A stretch of DNA of 64,000 nt, from assembly GCA_013398275.1 (NCBI GenBank), contig VZSE01004113.1:251254-315253 (forward strand), written 5' to 3'. A program made the translations under genes and the position numbers. The notes under the pieces were generated by a model. It ran no database searches and was not told the DNA's origin. It was given only the letters and a program-made list of their open reading frames with translations. Position 1 is the stretch's first letter. Every line of letters begins with the position of its first letter. Shown here piece by piece: positions 1-9,900 of the stretch. Source of the DNA: Promerops cafer. Taxonomy: Eukaryota > Chordata > Aves > Passeriformes > Nectariniidae.

Positions 1-2160
1 GGTGCTGGAAGTGGAAATATGGTTCCTGGAAAAAAATCAAGGAAACTAGGGACTAGTGAGTCCAATGACTCTCCAAGGCAAATAGATACAGAATAAAGAA
101 ATCATTTTGTGACATACAAACAAGTGCAGCATTTGGGGAAAAAACAAACATAACTTCATAGATAGAAGTCAAGCTTCGCAGTCCTACTGAAATTCCCTGA
201 ACAGGTGAAGAAGAAAAGTGAAATCAAGTTCCTACGGTACACTTGGACTCTCCAAAAGCACTCAGCAAGGTCCACCTAGCAGCAGCTTCTAAGGAAATTA
301 AGCAGCCATATAATCAGAAGTAAGGATCTCACATAGATAAATAATTGCTGAGGAGACAGAAAACTGAGCAGGAACCAGTTATTTTTTGCAGCAGAGACAT
401 AACCAGGAGTTCTCCAGAAGGACAGAGGCTGATATGTTCAGGTCCTTCAAAACTTTATAAAAGTTCTACAAAGGAATGCAAACAACACAGTTTGCTCATA
501 CTAAGTTGCTCCAGATGGTAAATAAGAAATCATCTTGCACAACTGTGGAATAACACTGCAGAGCAGACTTGACAGGGCTAAGAAAACTGACAGATAGAAT
601 TCAATGGAATAAATGTGAAATTCACAGTAATAAATGAAAAATTCACAGAGTGCAGGTTATAACCCTCCTCCCAGCAAGCAGGATAAGATGACACTAACTT
701 TGGCTTAAGCTTCCAGTGAGAAATCAGACTGGCAGAAAAACCCAGAGCTGGAGTTGTCACCTTCCCCCAAAAGTCATCTTCTAGAAAAACTGATACTGCT
801 GGATACTTGGAAACTGCAGGAAATACTCCTTGGATACCCATGCACTGCTAGAACTGGAGATCTACACTGCATGTTGGCCAACAGGCCAGGAAAATGGCCA
901 TGGCTCCTTCCTGCACTTCGTTAGCAGCTAGGGAAGTGAGAACCATCTGGGGAGCTGAACTTGGCTGACAGGTCCAAGGTCATGCTCAGGCACATCAGGC
1001 AGGTCCAAAGAAATAGTTACTTGATGTTCGAGTCACAACACACCATCTCCCCTCTACACTCAGGTGAGTAAAGAGCTGCAGGATTAAAATCCAGAGGGAA
1101 AATAAAACCCCAGAAATTGGCCTATCAGTTAGTTACCCCTGATTTTCCTCATTAATTCTCTAAGTCCCCAAGTGGCAATCCCCCTCCCTGATGCAGAGTT
1201 GCTGCTTTCACACAGTCAAACTCTGTATGACTGACCAGAGTTTGACCCTGAAATACTCATCCCCATTTGCAGTCTCAATTGCAAACACGTGGCAAGCATC
1301 TATTTTTGCTTTTAAGTAGTTGTTTTCTCACTTTTTGGAGGCCATTTTTGTGTGTTCTTAAATTGAAACACTGTGCACATCACTACCTCTGAGGGTGGCC
1401 TGGATGAATGAGTTTTGGTAGTATTTTAGATCTAAGTCCTGCAACAGGATGAGAGAGTTCCACATGTAGCAGTGCTTTCAGAGACAGGAATTTGCTGAGC
1501 AGAGTGCACACATGAATCTGATGTTACCCTCTCATGAAAAGCTGATGATTTTTTTCCCCCCTTTTCATCACCTATGTAATTGCTACAGTTAAGGCAAGAG
1601 AAGTGCAAGATTTCAGGACTGAAGCTATGGGTAAGTGTGTTAAATTGCATCATCTCCCTGCACTCTGAACTGCCTGTGTGTGCTCATGCCATTAAAGGCT
1701 CCTCTGCAGAGGGAAGCAGGTTTCCTTGTCATGAGATGGAGCAGCCTTCCTCTGGAGCTTGGTATGAGTTGAAGTTTCTACAGACAGTTCTACCCCACGA
1801 ATGAACTTCAGAAGGAGAAACATTGCAGCATGAGCATTTCCAGTGGGTTGAAAATGCATCATTTGGGAGGAGCAGTTTTGCTAAGGTGAATTATCTCAGG
1901 TTGCCTGCTTCAGGATGTCAGGCATCAGCACTTGTGCAGGCAACCTAGATGGGATGCTGAGCTACCCCTCAAGCCTTCCTCCTTCACCACAGAAGGATGA
2001 ACACTTCCAGGCTTCAAGGCTGAAGGCTCAGACTGAGCTGTCTGGGTCAGTGTTTGATGCTGTGACAGTGCCCAGAATGCCCCGTGCTCCCGTGGGCCAG
2101 TCCTCAGAGCATTCTGCTGCTGAGAGGGGACAGGGCATGTGGGTTCACACAGTCCAAGCC
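1..2160. other. Non-coding sequence, nothing recognised
   Basis: AT-rich, CpG-poor vertebrate-type sequence. Short open frames occur on both strands (up to about 87 codons before 1.9 kb). A 152-codon plus-strand frame at 1915-2373 runs into the ERV relic downstream. None shows a recognisable domain, signal peptide or codon pattern, so I read no gene here. A GTGAGT donor-like hexamer at about 1065 has no partner exon that I can see. Confidence 0.5.
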
Positions 2161-2244
2161 TGCTTCTCACCAGGTTTTTCTTTTTCTCTGTATTTGCCTT
2201 TTCCATTCTTTGAGCAAACATCGCTGATGATTCTTTTTACACTG

Positions 2245-2321
2245 GCCTTGTATCTTTGTTTCCAGGGTGATGATGGTGGAATGAGCTTCCTGCCTCTGAG
2301 CTGCCCAGAAATGCATGTTCC
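2245..2321 (+). repeat. 77-bp direct repeat, left copy, flanking ERV LTR
   Basis: This segment and 2909-2985 are about 90% alike by eye. Both start GCCTTGTATCTTTG and end AGAAATG(C/G)ATGTTCC, with small indels (an extra T before CCAG, and a shifted TGG triplet). The left copy is preceded by ACACTGG, as is the right copy, except that the right copy has nine extra bases (CTCCAACAG) between ACACTGG and CCTTG. The repeat therefore probably continues into the LTR terminus, and the left copy may be the remains of a second, eroded LTR plus adjoining leader. Confidence 0.8.
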
Positions 2322-2407
2322 TTGGAATAGGCCAAGCATTAGAATTGCTTTGATCAAAAATCAGAGCGTTTAAAGCAAGCAAAAGAAAGTTTCTTTGTGG
2401 TTGTACC

Positions 2408-2418
2408 GAGAGGGGGAA
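2408..2418 (+). other. Polypurine tract of an endogenous retrovirus
   Basis: The tract GAGAGGGGGAA lies one base upstream of the TGTGGG that opens the LTR. In retroviruses a purine tract directly before the 3' LTR primes plus-strand DNA synthesis. Its position and composition fit that role and show that the sequence on its left (about 2322-2419) is the 3' end of an internal region, not host flank. Confidence 0.6.
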
Positions 2419-2419
2419 C

Positions 2420-2908
2420 TGTGGGAAATAGAAAATGCAGAAAACTCTCAAAGCAGTGCAGATGCAGGCCTAGAGATAGAAAGATACAAAGATGAAGACA
2501 CAGGACAATAAGACTGTGGTTTTGTGCTGTACAGAGTTAGCCCTTTGCAAGTAGAAAAATATCTCAAGCAAGATAATAGAAAAGTTTAATAACGAGACTT
2601 TGGGCTTTGTTTAAAGAAGAGTACAAAAGGTTCCTAAACAGCAAGAAATATGAAACAAGCAACCATTGTTAGATATTAAGAATATGTGTAGTTTTAATGA
2701 CTGGTTTATTCAGATGCCTGTGAGCTTTTATCAACTTGCTATTGGCTAGAAAGCTTTTGAGAGGCCTTGTAACCCAGAGAACTCTGTCTGCTGTTGCCAT
2801 CCTTTGTGTGTCACCCTGTGCTGAGGCTGATGTTGCAATAAAGAGCTCAAGACTCGTCTCCCAGCAGTCCCATCCCGTGATATTTGGGGAAAAACACTGG
2901 CTCCAACA
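2420..2908 (+). mobile_element. ERV long terminal repeat (ERVK/ERV2-like), 489 bp
   Basis: It starts TGTGGGAAATAG directly after a polypurine tract and ends CTCCAACA, giving the TG...CA ends (TGT/ACA) of retroviral LTRs. A polyadenylation signal AATAAA lies at 2837-2842, about 66 bp before the end, followed by a GCTC-rich stretch, as expected for an R-U5 junction. The U3 part is AT-rich. I see no intact gag, pol or env frame next to it: only about 100 bp of internal sequence remains upstream. The class is inferred from the overall layout (short LTR, purine tract, late AATAAA) and is uncertain. It could be a 3' LTR of a mostly deleted provirus or one LTR of a tandem, recombined array. Confidence 0.65.
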
Positions 2909-2985
2909 GCCTTGTATCTTTGTTCCAGGGTGATGGTGGATGGAATGAGCTTCCTGCCCCTGAGCTGCCCAGAAATGGATGTTCC
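2909..2985 (+). repeat. 77-bp direct repeat, right copy, abutting the LTR end
   Basis: Second copy of the 2245-2321 segment. It begins exactly at the base after the LTR's terminal CA, so it is either ERV leader sequence or a target-region duplication far longer than the 4-6 bp made by integrase. Just downstream another AATAAA (3045-3050) is followed by GCTCA and then CTCAGCAGTCC. This resembles the AATAAAGAGCTCA...CCCAGCAGTCC layout inside the LTR, hinting at a second related LTR end near 3035-3095. Confidence 0.75.
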
Positions 2986-3099
2986 ATCCCAGGCTCCCCA
3001 TTGTGCTGCCACATGTGCACGTCTGACAGTTGAGCCAGAGAGGAAATAAAGCTCAGGGGCATTTCAACAGAAATGCATCTCAGCAGTCCTTAGAGAAGG

Positions 3100-4600
3100 C
3101 CAAGACATAACAAGATTCCTATATCCCTTTAGACTCATTACTAACACCTAACCCACTGGCAGAGTTGTTAGTGGAGTTGCTAATTGCCAAATGAGCCTGT
3201 GCTACAAGAAAAATTCCAACATAAAACCCCCACCCAAACCACTATACTTTATGTAAATGTATAATGGGCTTGAAGGTACTCTGTAAAGAGGACCCCTTTT
3301 CCAGGATTAGGAAATAGTTCTCAGGACAACTTTGTCAAAGATTTAGCCCTGAATTTCAAAGCCTTATTTTTTCCCTTCCCTAGGAAATTACCCTGAGTTA
3401 ATACATCAAATAAATATACAAATAAATTGAGTTCAACAGCAGGCCTTAAATTCAGATGTCTATAATGTACAAAAAGGCTCAGACTCCACAGTCTCTGTTG
3501 GATACACTGCTCCTCTGTATTTAAGGGCCACATCAGGTGTGCCCCCTCAGCCAACACCTCTGCTCAGCTCTGCCCTTACGTTTCACAGCCCTGTGGTCTC
3601 TTCTCACAACTCACTCATTTTGTAACCAACAACACTCCCACAAGTTCTGTGGTGTGTTAGATCTAAGTCAGGCAATGGATTAAGACAGAGAAGGAAATGG
3701 ACCTGGCATACCCAGGGAGAATATTTAAACTAAAAATAATTACACTTAAAGCATGTTGGCAGACAGAGCTGTTGTAATTAAAATAAGGTTTATTTTGCCC
3801 ATTAAGCAACCTGCTCTTTACTTTTATTGCAGGAAACCACCTACTCTGAACATTAATAAAGCCTTTCAGCTACTGGCCTGGCTGCAAACCAACATCCAGC
3901 CAACCTCCACAAGCACTGAGTGCTTGGTTCAACTTTTTTTTTTAACCAGATTTGCTCAGAGTACTTCTGGTGCCCTTGCAGACAGAGAGCCTGAAGACAG
4001 ACTGGGCATTATCATAGGAAGCAGGACCTCCAAACAAGTGTTTGATTCTGGGAACTTACAAGAAGCTGTGGCAGCACAATAGGACATTACCTGCCTGAAT
4101 TCATCCCTTGGACAGTGCTGTTGCATACAGAAAATACCTAAGAAAAAACACTCAATAATGCCAGTAATCTTTTAAGACCAGAAGCAGCTAGAGAAGACAA
4201 CAAATTTTGACTTGAAATGCTTGCAAGACATCCAGATTCTATGTGGCTCAGACATGCAGATCTGCCTAGGCAGACAGAAAGAATAGGTCTGGTTATACAA
4301 TTCTGTTGTTCAGGTACCCACAACAAATGGCAAAATAAAAAAAAAAGAAAACCAAACCCAAAATGTACAAGTGTTATATCAGGTTGATTTTTGAGCATTC
4401 AAAGCTAAGCACCCAAAAAGATGCTGTGCCCTTATTTCAGACCAAGTTGGCCACATTCACATCACCACTGAGCAGCTACATCTCTAGAAACAGCAGGTTT
4501 GCTTCCCAAGCCAGTTTTTAGGATGTCATTTCAACAGTAAAACCACTGTTCTACCTTCTATGCATTTCCCAAACGACAAGATCTGAGCAAGCTGTACTGT
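3100..4600. other. Non-coding, nothing recognised
   Basis: Ordinary AT-rich sequence with scattered AATAAA and short A runs (for example near 4337). The open frames (up to 109 codons, 3753-4082 plus) show no recognisable domain. A T8 run lies near 3937. Confidence 0.45.
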
Positions 4601-5345
4601 TTGTGATGGGCTTTGAGAAGCCTGGCACCAAATGAAACCTGAGTGCTGCAGCTCACTTTCAGGGGCACAAAAGGAGCTTCACAGCCAGGAGCTTCCCTCC
4701 AGGGTGTGACTGCAGTGCCTTCCACTGCTCCTGTGTGTCCCTTGAGACACTGCTGGGACCTCCTTGCACCCACACCCCACAGACTGCCTTCCTCAGTGCC
4801 CCAGCACTGCCCCCAGCCTCACCACACCCCCCTGGCTGCCCCTCTGGAAAACACCCGGCCCTGCAGAGGAGAGGGAGGCACCCGGAGCTGCAGCTGCAGA
4901 CCCCGAGCAGCCACTGCCACCAACCTCCAGCCCCTCCAAAGGCAGAGCTGGGCTGCTGGGAGGCACTGGGCAGGCAGTTTGGGGTGGCTGACTCCCCACC
5001 AGCCTCTCCCCTAGGACACACTCTGCCTCCCAGGTGAGCTCTGCAGGGGCCAGAGCTGCTCTTCTGGAAGACTTTGCTGCAAACTCCCTCAGCAGTGCCA
5101 GATGCAAAACGCCCTCCTTGCCTCCAGCCGTGGCCAGCAGGGCCAAAGGGCACAAGCCAGAGCAAGGGGGCAGTTCTGCATCCCCACTGTGTGCTGGGAG
5201 CACTGGGGCTCTCCACCCCTGCCTCCCTCGGAACCAGCAGCTGCCCCTGCCCTGCTGCCTCCCACACCCCGGGAGGTGCTGGGCAGTGCTAAACCCAGAA
5301 ATCCTGAAGGGATCAAAATCAAACCTCAGCCTATCTGCCTAAGCC
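4600..5345. other. GC-rich, CpG-depleted block
   Basis: C-rich on the plus strand with many CCAGC, CCTCC and CAGCTGC words, but only a handful of CpG dinucleotides. The composition therefore looks like methylated, biased-conversion GC enrichment and not an active CpG island. Several long overlapping open frames arise here on both strands (202 codons at 4659-5267 minus, 123 codons at 4643-5014 plus). Their Pro/Ala/Gly/Ser-rich translations are the usual by-product of stop-poor GC-rich DNA. A CAG|GTGAGC donor-like site sits at about 5031-5039, with no supporting exon evidence. Confidence 0.5.
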
Positions 5346-5654
5346 TAACAAACACCACTGCAGCTCACCTCCATCAGATTAGCACTGTGCCCTATAAATA
5401 ACTTCTCAACACAGAAAAAGCAGTTTCTCTGAACAGTGTGGAGAGCTACAGATAACTAACATAAAAAATGTCCTGCAACGCAGGCACTGAATAACAAAAT
5501 AATCAGTTTTTCCACTCAGATGCTTTCTAATATTGCTTCTGCTTTTTTTTTTCTTTTTTGTGAGATGTGGCGTTCATAATAAATAATTTCAAGACTTAAT
5601 GTTCACTGGCTCCTTTGTCACCGGCAACTCTTGAACTGCCAAATGAAAAATATC

Positions 5655-6290
5655 TCATTTTTTGGTATTCTGTAGAAGAACCGTATATTTGTCAACAATT
5701 TTATAGCTCTTAGTAGCACTCCATGAATATCATCAGCATTGGATCCTCTCTCAAAGGCCTACTATATATACAAAAAAAAAATTTAAGCAGCAAGTCTGAT
5801 GATTCCCTTTTTCTCTTTATTACAGCAGCACTACTGTGCTGTTATCATTATGGGTCTGGCAGCATTTTTATTAGAAACTGCTACTCCAGGGGTTTATAAC
5901 TCGGCAGTAAAAATTCACTCTGGAATGAAACTTGTCATGCAAGAGAGCTCTTATTTAAGCCCAAATGTCAGAAAATTATATTTATACATTTTTTTTAAGT
6001 TATTTTAAAGCACATTCAATTGTTCAGACAATTGGACTACAACAATAGATGGTAATTTGAGCCCCAGCACTGCAAAAAGAACTTGCTGAATGTGACATTC
6101 GGATATCATTTCCTGAAGCTTGTGGGCACCATGTGACCACCAAGCTAAAATCTATGTATGGCCCTTTATAAGGAGGGCCTTAAGACAGGCAGTGCATTAT
6201 CAGCTGTATTTAAATCTCTCACCAAGTTCAGTTTCTGTCTACTCAGAGGTAAAGCCAATCCTTCATATCGCTCTGGCTATATCAAAAACA
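5655..6290. promoter_or_regulatory. Candidate conserved non-coding element with SOX-type palindrome
   Basis: AT-rich but compositionally complex, with no repeat I recognise. It carries dense homeobox-, SOX- and CDX-like words: a TTTATAAC motif, an inverted SOX-type pair CAATTGT-TCAG-ACAATTG at 6017-6034, and GGCCCTTTATAAGG near 6160. I judge it by texture only. Whether it is conserved between birds and mammals cannot be seen from one sequence. Confidence 0.3.
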
Positions 6291-6739
6291 ACATTTAACA
6301 CAGTTTCACACTGCTCCAGAGCCTCTTAGGGACTTCAGCACTCAGCTCTTACTGCATTTCAGTGCATGCTTCATCAGATGCCCAACTTTTTAGCTCCTCT
6401 ACAATCCCTAGCCAAAGATATCCAAATAAGTATTTTCAGAGTGCTACAGAAAGCAGGGACAAATCTTCCATGACCTCAAATTGTTCCAAGTTTTCTTTAT
6501 TCCTCTTTACAAAACAGGGAAAGAAGGTAGCTAATTGCAACAAATACAAGGAGCTGTACTTCTCTCAGTGCTCAAGTGGTCATATTAAAATGATATAAAT
6601 GCTTAAAATATGACCAGCAAGCAATAAAATCCCACTGCCAGAGGCATCTGCAGTGCAGCAGGAGATGAGACAAGAGCTAAGGTGATTTTTGGCTGTGCTA
6701 TACAAAGATGTATCCTGGAGATTCAATACAAAACATCAA

Positions 6740-7150
6740 TTCAAGTTTTGGGGTTTGAAGGGTAATGGGAGAATTTGCCTCTTAAAAGATGCCCAATTAT
6801 GAAATGTGGTTAATGAGATTTAGTTCCGTAAGTCCTCCAGAAAAGTTTTTTTGGTCTTTCCAAAAACATCAATCAATAGAGTAGCAACATTTGTGAATTC
6901 ATTCTCTTTATTGCTCATTAGACTAAATTCTGGTGATTTTAAGTAGAAGGGAGCTTTGAGCAAATGATCACATTTTCAGAGCAATTCCTGATTTGCCTTT
7001 GACCAAGACTGTTTCCTATGCAGCTGTAACCTACAGTAACTGTTGTCTGACAAGAGCCTTTTAACTGAAATTGCCCCCATTACAGCTGTAATAAAATCAG
7101 ATTAGAAGATGAAGAGGCTGGCTTTACGGTTCACCCTTCACTCCCCCCTC
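6740..7150. promoter_or_regulatory. Candidate conserved non-coding element with ATTA-E-box palindrome
   Basis: Repeat-free, AT-rich and rich in ATTA/TAAT homeobox cores. It contains a perfect 14-bp palindrome ATTACAGCTGTAAT at 7079-7092: a CAGCTG E-box framed by inverted ATTA sites, a layout seen in bHLH/homeodomain enhancers. Evolutionary conservation is inferred from texture and not shown. Confidence 0.3.
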
Positions 7151-9440
7151 TTTAGGTGAGATTTCTATCATTTATTGTACTTTGTAACACATTAAAATAT
7201 TCAAAATCAGAGGTTTTCATGCTGGCTCCCACAGAATCAGGCAAAACCTCTGCAAGCACACGAGGTGAGTGAAGGAGCAGCCTTGCTGCCACGGAACAAA
7301 AATGGCTCAGGGACATAATGCAGCACCCAGAACATAAAAGGCAGGAAGGCTGGAGGCAGCATTTATCTGAGGGAACGCTGATGAAGTGAAACATTCATTT
7401 TTAAAATTCAGGGCAGCAAGTAATTCAGGAGAAGGCAGAATTTCAACAGCTTTTCAGTCGTGGTCCTACTTTTACACAGACTAAAACGCAGACTTGAAGG
7501 GCAGCACCACCATCTGAGGGCTGAGAGGGTTCCTCTGATCCACGTTCAGGGGAAGAACCCAGAGTATTACTGGGAGTCAGGAGTTGCATTTCTGGCTGGA
7601 TTTGTAACTCACTACAAATAAGTTAAGTTATTGGCATTAATTTTATTGGCAAATGGATGGGCCTCCTGCCACTGGTTACAATCACTGTGGTACCTCTGTT
7701 ACTGCCTTCCAGTTTAGCATTTCAGGAACTTGGACAAGCCTGCTCATGGGATGCTCAGGAAGATCATAAAAGCCCTCCTGTTTCTTCTCAGGACCAGCTT
7801 TGTGGCTTTCTTGTTTCAGAATTTATGCCAAACAAAGCACTGGTGGGGTTTCCTGACTTCTGGAGCACTTTTATGCAGAACCAGATCATAACACAACCTC
7901 TGCTGGGAGGATGGACAGTTTTCCTGAGAGACTGGAGGAGACCAAACATGTTCAGGTAAAGTAATTCAGACCACAGCTCTGCTCTTGAGTCATGAGAAAA
8001 CTTCAAAGAATGAAGCAGTTTTCTCACAAAGAAGGTAAGGGCATGTTTTAGCTTTAGGTGTATGCTCAAAAGTCACTGGCATTGACTTAATTGCTGGATT
8101 TAACAGGATTGACTTCAGTATCTACTTCAATATTTTACCAAACTGAGAATTTTACAGATCTCATTTAACAAAAAAAGGCTTTAGCAATGAGCCAGGTGCA
8201 TAGTACTTATGATCTTCTGGAACTTTTGCCTACTGATGGGGAATTAACAAAAACAAGCTTCAGATTACTACAAGCCTAAATCCCCTTTGACTTCTGCTGA
8301 AAATTCAACTCTTAATGAACTCAAAACTCCCCACTTTGACAATGATTTCCATAATCCAGAGTTTGGCAACTGGAAACATATTCTAGAGATCATCTACATC
8401 CCCAAAGATCTGCAAAGCTTATTAATCATGGGTGGTATCCTAACAGATGCTACAAAGAAGCACTGTCTTAAAACACTTAAAAAATCCAAACTGATTTGCT
8501 GCAAATGCTACAGATTAGAAACAATTCTCAGACAAATGTCCAAACCCAGAGTTTTCCTTACTGAAACAATTGTCTCCTCAAAATTACCCAGACTAGGTGG
8601 TCTGCAGACAAACTGTCAAGTGTCTAACTATTTCTGCATGTTTTGGGGGATTGCCTTTTAAGCCATGAAGAAGCTCTGTGTTCTTACAATGCTGAGATGT
8701 AATCGTTTCTGTCCTGTAAGCTGAACAAACTCTTCTCAGGCAACCACTCAAAGCTTCCCTTCAGTCAATGCTTTCCCTGCACCAATTCAACCCCTGCTCA
8801 TCCACAGCACTGCTGCTGCTTTGCCATTTCAGGCACCTTCAAGCAGTGCAAGAAAAAGGAGGAGAACATGCCAGCTTCTCCCAGTCACGGGATGGGTGGG
8901 CACTGACACCTCACTGCAACTCTTCAGCAGCTCAGACTGATTCCCACTGGCCCTTTCCCCCTGGAATGGGCTGTACCTGGCTGGGGCACTCCCAGCACTC
9001 CCACTGCCTGAGGTTCAGGTATTTATTCAGTTCTGTCTGGGGCTCTGCCTCCACAAAGGAAAGGTTACCTGGGTTTTTTTTGCTCCAAGACAGTGATAGG
9101 AAAAAGCATGCTAGAAAGAAATTCCAAAGTCATTAAATATCAGTGGTGCTGGCAACGTGCTCCTAGACATTGTATTCCTTCAGCCCTTCCTAACTCAGGA
9201 TTAGTGTTTTGGAAGAAAATAAAATGTAAATCAGGCTGCCAATACAGAGTGATTTCAACAGGCCCACAAAACGTTCTTGGCTGGAACAGAGAGAAATCCC
9301 CCGGTGCTCAGCAGTCCTAAATCAGACAAAACTCCCTTTCACATCCCTGGGAAGACAGCCAGAGAGAAGGGTGAACACTGAAATCCACTCCTGGGGTGGG
9401 TAATGTCCTAGAGGAGCTTGCCCAGCTCTCTCAGTGACTT
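7150..9440. other. Non-coding, nothing recognised
   Basis: Mixed-composition sequence. Open frames up to 124 codons (8287-8661 plus) and 122 codons (8768-9136 plus) have no domain I can name. No mobile-element ends or tandem repeats were seen. Confidence 0.45.
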
Positions 9441-9444
9441 CCCT

Positions 9445-9900
9445 GAAAATCATATATTATATAAATTATATACCTATATACTGTATTATTGAATACAATG
9501 TTTTAATACTTGATACATTATATGTATAAAAATGGTTAAAGAAAACTTCTGATCATACCTAATATACAGAGGTATCCAGTGACAAGCTATTTTTTTCCCC
9601 TCAAATATTACTTCACTGGTCTATAAAAATACATTTTAAAAGTATCAGCAATCAAGTTTTGTCTACTTACTGGTAGAGCTAGCTACTCTATATGATGTTT
9701 TTTTAATGTTAGCAAGTAGCTCACAAAGTAGTTTTATTTCTAAGTATATTTTTAAACACTCATGAAGGGCCCAGCAGATCCTCACCTACATAAATTCCTG
9801 GCACTTCCCTGTTATCAATTAGAGGCATTTTCCAAGTGCAGATGATAATTATGAGTATTAACATTTTAATGAGATTACTACAAAGTTATTTTTTAAAGTG
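9445..9900. repeat. AT-rich low-complexity stretch
   Basis: Between about 9447 and 9532 almost every base is A or T, with alternating TATATA/ATTATA words. The following 350 bp stay very AT-rich, ending in a TAAT-rich patch near 9840-9890. No unit repeats cleanly, so I call it low complexity and not a microsatellite. Confidence 0.55.

Noticed and set aside
1020..1040. tRNA gene B box (TGTTCGAGTCA)
   Set aside because: No A box at the right distance and no cloverleaf can be drawn.
4659..5267. 202-codon minus-strand open frame as a gene
   Set aside because: Lies in stop-poor GC-rich DNA where all frames are open for long stretches; the translation is low-complexity Gly/Ala/Pro/Ser.
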